Source: Trichosporon coremiiforme
Lineage: Eukaryota; Basidiomycota; Tremellomycetes; Trichosporonales; Trichosporonaceae
Direction of reading: 5' to 3'
Length of the DNA stretch: 64,000 nt
Assembly (NCBI GenBank): GCA_039545355.1
Contig: BCJJ01000007.1
Coordinates: 1,488,001-1,552,000, forward strand
Position numbers and translations under genes: made by a program. Positions 1 to 11,752 of this stretch are shown here, piece after piece. Each line of letters begins with the position of its first letter. Within the stretch, counting starts at the first letter, position 1. The notes beneath the pieces were generated by a model. The model ran no database searches and was not told where the DNA came from. It was given only the letters and a program-made list of their open reading frames with translations.

Positions 1-1455
1 TACGAGCACCGACCCAGTATCGGGCTCCTGAACATCACCGGCGACCACCCGACGCAAGACATCAACTGGAGCAATAGCACCACTGAGCTCGCGCGGGCGA
101 CACTCGGCGATGATCCTCAGCTCGTCACTGGCAATATCTCCGTCGATGCAGTGCAGGGACAGCTCTCATTCGACTCCTTGACCATTGCCGTACCAGTCGT
201 TGGCGGCTCGTAAGTGTGAGCAGAGCCAAATTCGCTAACCTCAGCAACACCACGCTCCTGGACATGCTTTCGCACTCCGAGGCAAACCCTGTGGCGAAGG
301 AGGCGGTTGACTCCGGTGACTCGCTCAGTATCTCCGCTTTCTCGTCGAAGGGCTTATTGGCTGATCTGCCCGAGATCTTCAGCAACGCATCCGGGTCAGT
401 TCGGAAGAATGTGACGGATTTCCGCTTCTCGGCCGAAGGTGTCCTGGAGCTGCGCAACAGGACAGAGCTGAACTACACCGCCCCAGAGACCACGACGCTG
501 ATCGAGGTCCTCGGGCCCGTTCAACGGGCGCCCGACGACAGCGCAAACTCATTTAAGTGCTACGCCATCCTGATCCCTCAGCCACCCTGGTGGTCCAACG
601 CTGGAGTACCCTTGGCACACCTCGACAAACCCAGAAACATAACGCAGCAAACTCTGTTCCTCCTTCCAGTCGACCCAGACCAGAAGTACACGCTCATTGT
701 TGGGCCATCCGAGAATGCGACGTGCTTAGTCAACCACGTCCGGTCGTACCTGCTGCCTCGGTAAGTCACAGGATCCAAACAGTTGCTGAGCCCCCAGAGA
801 TGCAGCCGATAGTGCCAGGAACAGCACCTCGCAGCCTCCCGGCAACACTACAGAGATCGATAGCGACTCCGGCCACTCCGGCGCTCATCGCCCCTGGGCC
901 GCCGCAACCGTTGGCATTGCAATCGGCTCAGCCATTTCAGGCGCCTTGGCTGCTGTAATGGCGACACTCTGGTTCCTCCGCAAACGCCTTACGTCTCCAC
1001 ACCCTTCCAACCAGCAGTCAGCACGTCTCTCCGACAGCGACCACCACTTCCAGGTCATCACCCCGTACATCCCCTCGTCGGGCTCCCAGAAACCAGACAT
1101 CACCCCGAACAGAGTCTCAGATTCCCTCCCCTTGTCGTATCGATCAGATGAGGAGATTCCCTCGCCAGAACCAACCTTCGCGGCAGTGGGCGCACGCTCA
1201 GTGCTCGGATCGGCGAAAGCGGTGCAGCAAACACCTGATCGCACGTCCCAACCCACACCCAAAACCGGCTCTCAAACCACGCCCCAAGCCACGCCTCAGG
1301 TCTCGACCCCAGGCTCGTACCCTACGCTCTCACCCGAAGGCCCGGGCGCAAAGTCCAGATCCCCCACTGCAGATAGACGCGAACACAAACGAGTTTCCCG
1401 TCCCCGCCCGCCGCCAATGTACAACCCGGAGTGGAAAGAGCAGCGAGAGCACTAA
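1..1455 (+). CDS. PY-tail family membrane protein 1, 5' end outside window
   Basis: The 5' part lies beyond the window. Exons are 1-209, 245-760 and 798-1455. Introns of 35 and 37 nt (GTAAGT donors) both fall in phase 2, as in the other family members. Exon 1 gives the end of the first ectodomain. Exon 2 gives the second ectodomain, with the motifs TELNYTAPETTTLIEVLGPV, a Trp-Trp pair, TLFLLPVDP and two Cys (KCYAIL and ATCLVN). Exon 3 begins with a Ser/Thr-rich linker, then a transmembrane helix (about 20 residues from AATVGIAIGSAISGALAAV) followed by basic residues. The roughly 165-residue Ser/Pro/Thr-rich tail ends in PPMYNPEW at 1411-1434, a PPxY motif expected to bind WW domains. The frame is open after splicing. 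Ligand and function are unknown. Confidence 0.75.
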
Positions 1456-2631
1456 ACGCCGTTGACTGCTGGAACGCCAGACCCCGAGTCGCGTGTATAA
1501 GACAGTCAGTCCGTGTCACCTCCTCTGAAAAATGATCCAGGAGCGCAGGACTACAGCTCCTACCTGAGCCTTGCCACAGTCACCCCTCGTTCCGGGTCTG
1601 CAACGGCGAAAAACGAATGACGTTTCGGGATGCGTATTACTTCCTGTAAATCCCCTCACCTGCGTTGCTTTGGATACTCACGGACCTTCATGATTATAAT
1701 CGCTACTGTAGATCGCAGCAACCTTACCTTTGTGCAGTCATAATGGTGTGTCCTGACAGTTGCACTCGCCGATATGGTCACAGGCGGTCGGCGACTTCCG
1801 ATTGATTAGGTTTCTCTATCACCGACAATTTACCGATGTCCAGGCCCGGTCCGGGCTCCGGACACCGTCATTTGTCAGACGCGCGCAAGCCGTGGCGACG
1901 CTCTAAGCCTGTGACACGAAAGCTTGAGGGGAAACTCCCCTCCGCACAATCGCCCGTGCTCGGATCGTTCCGATGTCGGACCGTCCTCCATACGACCCCC
2001 AGCCCCCACCTCCTGGAAGTGGAACCGTGCGACGAGCAGAGATGGGGAGGCGAGGTGGTCTAAGCAGCAGTGTGCACAGGCTTCTTACCCGGAACAGGAA
2101 GCAAGCGTGAGCTGCCAGGAATCTAGTCCTGCACTGTCCTCCACATTGTTCTTGCAATTGCAACAGGTGTCTGTTTCAGTACCATCCCAACATTTTTGCC
2201 ACCCATCATTGGTGCTTCGCGGTCCCTCTGCACAGAGCTGGACTCTGGAGCGCAACCGGTCTTCCATGTCTCTAGTGTACTTCAAGTAGATGAGCTCTTT
2301 GAACGGACAACTTCCTGTTGCTTTAGAAGAGGGGAACGGGTGCACTGGGGCCACGCAATGTCCAGCAGTTCGATTCAGCCCGCAGATATTGACCGCCCTG
2401 CCTAGCAGGAGTGCGCTTGGCGATGCCACTGTGCGGGTTCGAAGAGCAAGAAGTGTATAAATCGCACGGTTGCGTCTTGGCATTGAAGAAGCTGATACAC
2501 TTCCTAAGCAGTCTCCGGGTCATGGCGGTTACCACTGGACCAGCCTCTCCTTTTCGCGCTATACAAGTTTGCTTTCACGCAACTCTCATCCTGGGCATTG
2601 CGAAACCCGACCACACCACAGCGGCCGTATT
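1456..2631. other. intergenic, no gene seen
   Basis: The short open frames here on both strands lack family motifs, signal peptides or plausible introns. A TATA-like tataaat lies at 2456-2462, about 170 bp before the start of the downstream pseudogene, and may be its old promoter. Confidence 0.5.
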
Positions 2632-4366
2632 ATGCTGCCCATCATTATCATTTCTCGGCTGTAGGTGCCGATGAGGGTAGCCTTTTCAACGACTCAATCA
2701 CCTTCTGGGCCGATGACTTATCACCAATGATAGTCTTTCCGCGGTACACCGATGAAAGCGAAGAAGACTGGGTGTACCGCATGGTCGACGGCGCAAGATA
2801 CCCTTCCCTGAGCGGTTCTCGGCACGATTCAAGAGCCAGTTACGAGTTCAACTTCGTCGGTACCGGTTTCACCATAGAGGGGGGTATGAGTGAAAGATCA
2901 GGGACTGTTCGGCTCTGGCACGACCGGTCTGGGGAGGTTGGGGAAGACAGGATATCCGAGTTCCCCCCTCACATCGTTAAGGTGGCGACATTGGTGGACG
3001 AGGATATACACCTCGAACCTGGCACAGGAGAGTAAACGTCTCCCTCAACGATGGTGTTCCATTCAACGTTCAAGCCATGACGTTCAAAGTTCCAATTCTT
3101 ACCCAAGCTTACGCTGTAGATGGACTAAGCAGCTAATACAGTACGAGTGCAGGCCACCAGATTTAGCCGCCATGCGGTCGCAATCGCACCTGGTGGTTCT
3201 CGTACAAAACAAGCAAATCTCTGACAACATCACCGTGTCCACGGTGTCTCCAGATCTTGATGCTTCTCTTGGTGGGGCCGGTTATCCGTCAAGAAAGAAC
3301 GGTGATCAAGCTAATACGGATGAAATGATGGGGGCAGATGGCGTCCTGTGGCTCAGCAAAAACACCGCGCTGACCTACTCTGTTCCCGCAAGCACAACCC
3401 CGATTGAGGTTTTGGCGCCAGTGGTCGTCCACGGCACTCTTGGTGATAATCGACAAGACTGGTGTATTGCACTCCTGTTACCTGAACCATTTTGGTGGAC
3501 ATCACGGCGTCTTCTGCTATCCGTTTCTGTGGAGACTCAAAACCGCATTCAGCAAACCCTGTTTCTCCTCCCCGTTGATCCAGCGGTGGAGCACAAGCTG
3601 TACTTGGAGTCCAGCACGGCGAATGCGACCTCCGAGTCAGCCACATCCGGTCGTACCCTTTTCATTAGTAAGCCACCCTTGTCAACTATGGCACCGACTG
3701 ACACCAGTACCTACAACTTTGGACAACCTCAGGCCCCGGAGAAGGAAACGGACTCGCCGGGCTGTCCACTGGGGCTGTGGCATCGGCTCCCTCCTAGGAG
3801 GGGTCCGGACTCGCCGGGCTGTCCACTGGGGCTGTGGCATCGGCTCCCTCCTACGAGGGGTCCTATGTGGGATTCTGGGCGCGGTGGTCTTTCTCAGGCG
3901 GACTCATCGACAACAGCGAGGTGCAGAGAAAAGGAGGCCTCCTTTCGAAATGGACGCTCGAACTGAAGCTGAAGTCACCCCGTTTATGCGTTTGAGTCCT
4001 TACACCGACCCTCGCAAGGCCGGGGAGACTGCTTCATCTTATGGGCAGACTGCGTCTGCAGCTCAGCCTGTAGCCGCCCAGCCTACGTTTCCGTCTCAGG
4101 CACCGCATCTCTCCAGTCCAACCTCGGCGATGAACCTTGGACTGGGCTCACAGACTGAATCAACACGCGCCAGCACCTCGCCTCACACCACACTCGATGG
4201 TACACCAGTCGCTGGGCACAGTAACTGAGCTCGCCGCTACGCCCCTACAGAACACGATCAGGATGACGAGCTCGCCACACGTCAACTTGTGCCTCCGAGG
4301 TACAAGTCAGAGTGGGGCGACCAGGACCCTGCTGCATCGTCCGCCACCAGAGGCGCAGCTCGATAG
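2632..4366 (+). pseudogene. decayed PY-tail family member 2
   Basis: Family landmarks occur in order but in changing frames. They are a hydrophobic start (MLPIIII), FNDSITFWADDLSP, NFVGTGFTIEG, VPILTQA, LTYSVPASTTPIEVLAPV, TLFLLPVDP, a transmembrane stretch (GVLCGILGAVVFLRR) and the tail motif VPPRYKSEWG before a TAG at 4364. The frame shifts between the signal region and the first domain, again near 3030, and again near 3625-3640. Past that last point the expected RVSHIRSYPFH is readable only in another frame. The donor that should follow TQA near 3108 reads TTACGC instead of GTGAGT. A 57-bp tandem duplication interrupts the membrane region. A TGA at 4226 lies in the tail frame, unless a 30-nt GTAACT-CTACAG intron at 4219-4248 is removed. 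Together these make a functional protein unlikely. Confidence 0.75.
3750..3863 (+). repeat. 57-bp direct tandem duplication
   Basis: Two adjacent 57-bp copies, 3750-3806 and 3807-3863, differ at one base (CTAGG against CTACG). They lie at the membrane-spanning region of the decayed family member. Because 57 is a multiple of three, the duplication adds 19 codons without shifting the frame. Confidence 0.9.
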
Positions 4367-4803
4367 TTCCTGAGCCAGATCAACCCCCCAATATTATCTC
4401 TACCCTTACGAACCACTTCCCCTCCGTTCATTCCTGCATACGCGGGCCTTCTGGATCGTCCCACGGCACTCCGGCGGCTGCCTGATCTTTCAGCGATATC
4501 CCAGGATGTGGACGAGCACCACGACCACAGCCGCACATAACCTGCGCCAACCACTTCGGGATGGTCCCAGTTATGCATATGCATGTTAGGTAAGTCGCAG
4601 AACACAGCTACCCGTGTTCGATCCCCACGATCTTTCGAGGGTGGAGTTGAGTGTGATTGCATCCCTGGAGTTCCAGTGCCGTTAGTTTTCAGGAGAAGGG
4701 GACTGTCAGTGTTAGCGAGATGACCAGGAACGAACAAGACGCTGCCCCAGCCCCAGATATCACGAAAGCTGTGCGTCTGCTGCATTGCCCACCCTACTGT
4801 ATA
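4367..4803. other. convergent 3' intergenic region, no gene seen
   Basis: This lies between the 3' ends of the plus-strand pseudogene and the minus-strand family member 3. A T-loop-like GTTCGATCCCC at about 4616 has no pairable T stem or acceptor arm, so no tRNA is called. Confidence 0.5.
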
Positions 4804-6745
4804 TCACAGGAACGCCCTCTTATAATCTCCAGCGAGGTCCCTTGCTCCTTCGGCTGGAGCTGCTCCTGCCCTCGCGCTGTCGGTAGTGCCCGCCCTTGGC
4901 AGTTCTGGCAGAACTCGGCGCTGCTGCATAGTAGGCGACAGAGGCACATCATCCGAACGCCGGATAGTGTGTGGAGCAGAAGACGTCTGAGGTGCTTCGA
5001 TCGGGCGCTTCGCATCCCCAGTTTCGAAGCCTGCGGCAGCGTGATCCTTCAGCGCAGCGTTTGGCTGCGGAGTGGAAATGCCAGAACTAGGCCCCGCAGA
5101 CGAACCCAGGGCTCTCACGTAGTCGTCTTTGAGCGAGGACGGCTCGGCATTGCGATCATCCGAACCCCCTGGTGCAATGGAAACAGGTTGCTCCAGCGGG
5201 GGAGTGTGGGGTTGGTATGGCTCGCCTTCGCTCGGTCCAGGTCGCGTCTGCCATTCCCGGTACAGAGGGGGAAGGACCTCGTACTCCTCTGCGTCTTGCT
5301 CTCGGACGATACGACGAGGCGGCCGTTCCTCATCGCTATTTCTGCGTCTGGGCTCTGCATTTGCAGCGGCTGTCGGGTCATCGGCGTTGTGCGGCGACCA
5401 ACTCGCAGTTCGGTAGAGCTCCTTCTCGGACACTACGTATGGGGCCACTCCAGTTTGGCTCTCCGCCGACCTCTTCTTCGTTTTGAGACGGCGGAAGAGC
5501 CACAGAGCCAAACCAGCGAGGATCAGCGCACCGCCGACGCCGACCACAACCCCTACGATGATCTCGGTCTTGTTGGACCCGTGCTTGGATTCCTGCGACG
5601 CATCCGCAGACCCGCCCTCGACCATGTCGGCAAGTGTGTAGTTGCTTTGGAGTCAGCGGAGGGAACCAGTGGCCATGCTTACTAATGGAACGGATAGCTG
5701 GAGATCCCGCTCACCCAGCAGGACGAAAGGTTGCCTACTGGGCCGATTGCGATGGTGGTATCTACCGCTGGATCGATTGGTAGGAGGAACATCGTGCGGT
5801 TCGTCTCGTTCAACAGCTTGTGGGAAGCAGACAGGGGGAAGCTGAAGTTCCTCCACCACGCAGGGTGGGGATCCAAGGCAGCAAAGCACCTGCTCCCATC
5901 AAACGACTGGTTGTACTTGCCAACTGGGCCGAGCACCTGGATCAATGTCGTGTTGGCGGGCACCTTGTAGGTGAGCTCCGTGGAGTTCTTGAGTACCACA
6001 CTGTCATCGACGATGTCGTAGTTGTACGGCGCCCTCTTCGCGATAGTTGTGTTGGAGCCAGGGAGTGGCCACTTGATAATTCCTCCAGCTCTGAGCTCGT
6101 TCTCGTGGCTGTTTCCTCTGCTGGCGGTCATTGCAACGTTCAACTCCCCGGCTCGCACGGTGGGGCTGAACTCGGCTTGACTCTGCAGAGCCTCGAGAGA
6201 CGGGCTACTGTCAGCGCGAGAGCACGCAAGACCGTCACTCACGCTTGTGTTCAGATGGGAACCTGCACGGTGAGGTTGTGAAATTCAGCAGTTGCGAACG
6301 GGTAGTACATGAACGTGAGTTCATAAGCTGCCAGAGGCAAGGAGGACCCGCCAAACCCATCAGCGGCACCGCGCTCGTTCCCAAGGTACTGGATATAAGG
6401 CGTCGAGTCTCTGGGTTGTTGCGTGTCGTTGTACACGTACTTCAGGCGGCCAACCATTGGAGCAGATGTAGGCTTTTCGGTCTCGTTGTCCCACGTTCCA
6501 AACCCGTGCGCTTCGAAGCCGGTTCCAACAAACCAGGCGCGCGCTTGAGTGACGCGAGCAAAGTCGAACTTCCTGTAGCCGGTTCTCTCATCCAACGTGA
6601 GAGGTCGGTCTCTCAACGCACCATCCATGTCTATCATGGGGTCCATCGAAGTGAGGGTGAAGTTCACGGTCGTGTTAAACTGTGAGGTTGCAGTCGAAGC
6701 TTGTGCCAACCAAAGGGTGGCAAGAAACCAGCATAGGGAGATCAT
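4804..6745 (-). CDS. PY-tail family membrane protein 3, interrupted by a TGA at the end of exon 1
   Basis: Exons on the minus strand are 6745-6243, about 6207-5683 and 5644-4804, with introns of 35 and 38 nt in phase 2. The ATG at 6745 opens a signal peptide ending near STATSQF. The first domain has FTLTSMDPMIDMDGA and FVGTGFEAHG. The second has LTYKVPANTTLIQVLGPVG and two Cys (RCFAAL, SSCWVSG). A transmembrane helix (EIIVGVVVGVGGALILAGLA) follows, with the juxtamembrane motif SEKELYRTASW, then VLPPLYREW and two LK/LAxxY motifs in the tail. The codon for the conserved Arg in VP(I/V)RTQA is TGA (complement of 6251-6253), just before the splice site. Translation would stop after the first ectodomain (about 164 residues) although everything downstream stays open. 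This is either a young pseudogene or a secreted truncated product. Confidence 0.7.
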
Positions 6746-8028
6746 GGTGAGGGGCACTCGAACGCCGTGTGCTGAACGGGGCTGGGTAGGTGATCAAGGT
6801 GCTGGCTGTGGAGTAAGATGTGGTGCGATCTGGAAACGAGTGGGCGAGGAAGGTCTGCTTAGCAGTGTAACATGATCTGGTCTTGACTGCTGTGATTCTG
6901 GCGCAAAGGTCTCACGGAGCCGAGAGCCAGGGTGCTGTAATCACAGCCAGGCAGCCTGGGACCTGATAACTCCGCACAAACATCGACTTGGCAGGCTGGC
7001 AATGCAGTGTGTGCTGTTAATAGCAGAGAAGGTCCAGACGTCAAGTTCTTTACGAAGATGTCTCGTTTCATGTGTGCGGCCTGGAATAAGACGCGGTGCT
7101 GTGCCAGTGAGGGACAGGGGGGGCAGTGTGCCTGCCTTCGTTCCTGAACTGTAAAGTCTGCTGCGCGTGGTGTATTCGTGGCTCGTGCGATCGGAAAAGT
7201 GGAGAAGCTTTCGTAGCCAACAGGGGGGTTCGGTTGTGTATTCACACATCGTATGTGGTTGATCGCAGACCGCCCATCGCCAACGGCTGCCTCCGTGTTA
7301 GAGAAGCCAAACCAGTGCGCGGCTGTGATGAGCAAAGGTGATGCTTCAGCGACAGCCTGAAGTTGAATAACTACCGTTCTCAGGCCGAGTGCAACTGTAT
7401 CGGTATCCAGCTGATGCGAGATTGTATCACACCGCCTGCCCACGCGTGTAAGATGGCGTAAGTCATGGGACGAAGTTGCGGAGCTGCTCGGCATGGCTGC
7501 CAGCTGAAAAGGGTCACAAGACTAGGCGACGGACTGTGATGTATTCAGTGACGAGTGACGAGAGCAGTGCACCCTTCATCAGTAGGCGAAGAAGAGCGCA
7601 AGATCTGTCACGTGCTGCTCTACTCTTGACTGGTCCGGATAGATAGCGGGCATCTCTTGACCGCGCGGGAACCCAGGATAAGGGAAATTCAGCAGATTAA
7701 GCTCAAGGTTTAGCTAGGTGTGCGCATCCAGTGGTACCTCTCCACCGTTAAATAAAGCACTTCATCGTCTTGACCATGCCATTCGAAACCTAAAGTCGCA
7801 CTCTGCATCGCATAACCGCATGAACTGGTTGCATGCGTCTCGTAAGCTGGCCGTAAGCTGACCGCATCAAGGGAATGCGGCGCGGAGTCACGGGGATGGC
7901 CGCGTACGGTGCCAGGGATGGTGTGCCCACGCTGGTGACTGCGAGGGCTAGTGTATAGTACCACGCTCCGACATGCATCCCGCGCTCGCGCAGTGTCGCT
8001 TGCTGCTGGTCATTGTCACCTGGTACCG
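6746..8028. promoter_or_regulatory. divergent upstream region of family members 3 and 4
   Basis: The 1.28-kb region separates two divergently transcribed family members. A 211-codon open frame on the minus strand (6859-7494) has no motif, signal or sensible composition, and is not called. A weak TATA-like GTATAGTA lies near 7949, about 75 bp before the start of member 4. No other element is recognised. Confidence 0.4.
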
Positions 8029-10210
8029 ATGAGCTTCTCAAAAACTGCAACATCATTCACGGCCGCAATGTCGCTCCTCGGATGGCTGATCTGGGCAGCT
8101 CGCGCATCGGCACAGTTCAACGACACATACCGCTTCGTCTTCACATCCGCGGATGGTCTGTGCGACTTCGACGGCGCGTCCGTCGCCTTCGGAGGCAGTC
8201 CCTTCAACCCCTTCACTCTCGACTCCGAGACAGGGTATCGGACGAGCGCGGGGCGCTCGAGTGGCGGCAGCGGCGTCTGGTTCGTCGGTACCGGGATCAC
8301 TGTGGAGGGCCGAGGGCTCTGGAAGCCGAACTCACCAAACGACAAGGACCCCGCTGATCCCGTGCACGCCTTCCTGTACCAGACGAACCAGGACTGGCAA
8401 CCCGTTCTTGACACGCCAAATTTCTTCAACATCTCGGCGGACAAAATGCCCGCCATCGACGTCCATGGCAAGGAACTCCGGTCGTGGGAGCTCAGAATCG
8501 TGCACACCGCTAGCGGACGTATGGAGTTTCATAACATGACCGTGGATGTACCAGTCAAGACACAGGCGTGAGTCATCAGGCAGGCCACAGGCGTACACGG
8601 CAATGTGTCTGAGGCTAGAGGCTGAATGGCTCCGACAGTGATAGAACCGATGTTAACATCCCAGGCCCTCGAAAGAAGCCTTAGAGGAACAAGCGACATT
8701 TGTCCCCGTCATCCAGGGCGGCAAGGTGAACCCCACCATGTCGATGGGTTTCACGACCAAGATGAACCAGTTCCGGGACATGTGGTCACAGCGGGACAAC
8801 AGGACCTACACGCTGCCCTCTCCCGAGGATCAGACGCGGCCACGGTTCGTGCCCGGAAACGTCACGCCGCAACCGTCACAGCAGCCTCAGCAGGGCCAGT
8901 CGCCGACATCTCAATCCCAGCAGTCTCAAGAGAGCACCCCGCCACAGAGCCAGATGCAGTCGCAGACTCCCGCACCCACTCAGAGTCAATCGGAGGGTCA
9001 GGCTCAGCCTCAGGTCCGGAGGCGGCACGAGCCCCACCTAAAACGCCTTGACATCCCTCACGAGATCATAGACGGAGCCCTCTTGTTGAAGAATGGCACA
9101 GAACTTTCATACAAGGTGCCCGTGGCCACGACGTTGATCCGGGTCCTGGGTCCCGTGGGCATGAACCGGACCGCGTTCGGGAGCCAGTGCTATGCCGACC
9201 TCGACCCTGTTCCGAGTTGGTGGGTCAATAGCAGCTTTCCCCTGTCTGCGTCGCAGAAGGTCATGAGAGCGGATAATCGCACTTTGTTCTTGCTGCCTGT
9301 CGATCCGGACGTGAGAACGACGGTGAGAGTCGGGCCGCTTGGACTGGATGCGACCTGCTATGTCTCTGGATTCACGAGTTATCCATTTCATTAGTGAGTC
9401 GCGGTCATGGGGTGGAGCTGACGGGGTAGCAACTATACACTCGCGGACCTTATTGCGACGAACGGCACGAACGCGGCGGGCAACAAGACGACACCGCCTT
9501 CTACCATGCAGTCCTCCGACCCTCCTATCAGCACCAGCTCCAGCTCCAGCCACAGCAAGACAGGCATGATCGTCGGCATAGTCGTTGGTGTCGTTGGCGG
9601 CCTGCTTCTCGCAGCGTTGTTAGCCTGGTTCTGTCTCCGGCGCCGCAAATCCGACGAACCCGACGACATAGGTCCCTACCTCATCTCCGAGAAGGATCTG
9701 TACCGGAATGCGTCCTGGGCTCCAGACGGAGATAGCCATCTTCCTCCCCCGGCACCCAGGGAGGGGGAAAGCCGACCCCGCGGCCCCCGCGTCGTGCAAG
9801 AAGAGGATGCGGATGATGTGGTCGAGTACCTCCCTCCCCGCTATCGAGAGCGGACGTTGCCGAACACGCCCGAGCCGTTGTCTACGCCGCCACTTTCGAC
9901 CCCGGACATTGGCAGCAGCCACGAGAACACGAACACGAACACGACCCAACTCGCTATCCCGGAGGGTGCAGAGCGGCCAACACTGAAGGAAGAGTATCTC
10001 AAGAACTTGGGAATTGCGCCGGGTGCAGTTGAGAGTTCAGTGAGCAAGGTGCCCCACTCGCAAGGATCTCCGACGTCAGCGTCGAGCGCACCACTCCTGA
10101 AGAGAGCGTACGGGCGGTTATTTGGATCAGGTCCGCCATCGGAGGCGGGTCCGTCTCAGAGCAAGGACTGGAACGATGACGTGAAGGTCCGCGACGAGTC
10201 GCTGTCGTGA
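8029..10210 (+). CDS. PY-tail family membrane protein 4, intact
   Basis: Exons are 8029-8567, 8665-9393 and 9430-10210, giving 682 residues. The introns of 97 and 36 nt are both phase 2. A signal peptide ends at ARASAQF. Ectodomain 1 has FTSADGLCDFDGA, TGYRTSAGRSSG and FVGTGITVEG. Exon 2 opens with EEQATFVPV, then has a Gln/Ser/Pro-rich insertion of about 50 residues (8866-9020) absent from relatives. Ectodomain 2 follows, with TELSYKVPVATTLIRVLGPVG, CYADLDP, WW and TCYVSGFTSYPFH. The transmembrane helix is at about 466-490. The tail carries ISEKDLYRNASWAP, EYLPPRYRE (PPxY at about 558-561) and LKEEYLKNLG. It is predicted to be a type I plasma-membrane protein with a cytosolic WW-domain ligand. 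The first ATG at 8029 was chosen because it starts the signal peptide; a later ATG (MSLLGW) is possible. Confidence 0.85.
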
Positions 10211-10681
10211 GAATTGTCAGGGGAGCCCTGGCGAGAGCAGGTGTAGCTGTCAGGGGGCGCGTCGGCGTTGATGATAAGGGTTAGCCGTGTGAAGGTCAGG
10301 AAAGGAGGACGCCACGGGCGCCACTGACGTCTTATCTTATCGGGCGGACCTCATGGCACAAATGCATGCGATACGCACAGTTTTCACCCTCGACTGAGAG
10401 CATGTCGTATGAGGTACACAGTGCTAGGGAGACTCCAAGGGCAGGGGGAGGGCGGGGGTAGGCGCGAAGCCTCGAACGACTCAGGGTCAGAGATGCTGGA
10501 CAGCGCAGCTGGAGGATGACTGCGTCGACCGTGCTCACAGCGATGGTGAGCTTGATGCGAAGTGGCGGCGAGTGCACAACGAAGAGGGAATGTTTGCATC
10601 GCAGTCGCTGCGCGTCCAAAGGCTGTAGTGCGCCCAGACCTGGTGGTGGCCTGGGGCGCAACCTCGAGCTCAGCCCACCTC
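10211..10681. other. convergent 3' intergenic region, no gene seen
   Basis: The region lies between the 3' end of family member 4 and the 3' end of the minus-strand F-box gene. No motif-bearing open frame is visible. Confidence 0.5.
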
Positions 10682-11752
10682 TCAAAATCTCAAGGCGGCG
10701 AAACCCAGCGCGGCCCCGAAGCTACCAAACCCCGTCGGATACCTGCTCATATCCGCCCCCCTCCTCCACCGACTCCAGCGGATGCACAGCTCGACCTCCT
10801 GGAAAGACATCTCGTAGTGCGGCACGCCGGAGCTCTCCCACCAAGCTTTCAGTTGGTCATCTGTTATCACGCCCTGATACTCTGGCTGAGCCATGAATTC
10901 GAGCATCCCCAGTATCCTCCCCTTGGTCGGTCGAATGCTGTGGAGGAGGTGTTCCCGACACTGGGGCGAGAGCACGCACTGAGGCAACAAGATCGTCAGA
11001 CTCTCCAACCCTCCGTCTCCGCGCAGGTCATCAAGCAGATCCACGACACCACGCACCTCCTCCCTCGGACTTCTGAGCAATCACGGGCATACTCCTCCCT
11101 CGAGGCCAACTTGTCCCGATCAATGGGAAGAGAGTGCTCGAGCACGACCGTCAACCCCTTCACATTGCGGGAAATATAGCCCAGTATGCCTTCGAGGTCC
11201 GTTTCGGCCCCCCCTTCTCGTCCCGGCCGCCGTCAGGGCCTGCTCCGGCATGAGGACCAGGACCACGTCCTCGACTTCATCGAGCCAGGGGGCTAGGTCG
11301 CCCACGCGCCCCCCGTCCATGAACGTCCCCATTATGATGAGCCTCTCCGCCTTCACTTGGGTCAGAAAGCCGCATGGTGGCTCCGTGATCAGAGCCGGGT
11401 CGGGCGGGATGACGGTGTGCAGGAGAAACTCGTCATTCGAGATCGGCGAAGTCAAGTACAGCCGCACTTGCCTCACATACAGAACCCCGTGCTGATGCTC
11501 CGAAGGATGCGCACAAACGTCCGGAAGGTGGGGACGGACGCTGAGACTTAGGACGTGGTGGGCGTAGACTGGGTTGGAGAGCGGGGGACGGATGTCGGAA
11601 GCCCCTGGACGAAAGGCGTCGACAGAGACGTAGAGCGGTTTTGCGAAGATGAGATGGAAGCGCGAGTTGACGCGGAGGAGGGGTACCAGGTCTGCGGGGA
11701 GGAGGAAGTCGGCGATGGTGAGGAGGATCTCGCTGGGCAGAGATGCGAGCAT
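10682..11752 (-). pseudogene. F-box protein 1, two compensating frameshifts
   Basis: The ATG at 11752 begins MLASLPSEILLTIADFLLP, a typical N-terminal F-box (LP.E.L..I.......L..L..V). F-box proteins bind Skp1 and bring substrates to SCF ubiquitin ligases. The frame runs to about 11215, where a run of seven C on the plus strand (11208-11214) shifts it. The shifted frame then reads ETDLEGILGYISRNVKGL and similar sequence until about 11080, where the original frame resumes with SPREEVRGVVDLLDDL. That passage matches the F-box relative at 53704-54877 (SPPRELVQGIFDLCDDI). The C-terminal block FMAQPEYQGVITDDQL...VPHYEMSFQEVELCI is also shared with that relative. Either two sequencing indels or a decayed copy would explain this; no canonical intron fits. 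Confidence 0.6.

Noticed and set aside
4561..4640. tRNA-like T loop GTTCGATCCCC
   Set aside because: The flanking bases cannot form a T stem, and no acceptor or anticodon arm is present.
6859..7494. 211-codon open frame on the minus strand between members 3 and 4
   Set aside because: It has no domain, signal, membrane helix or family motif. The composition is arbitrary, and it fills the expected divergent promoter.
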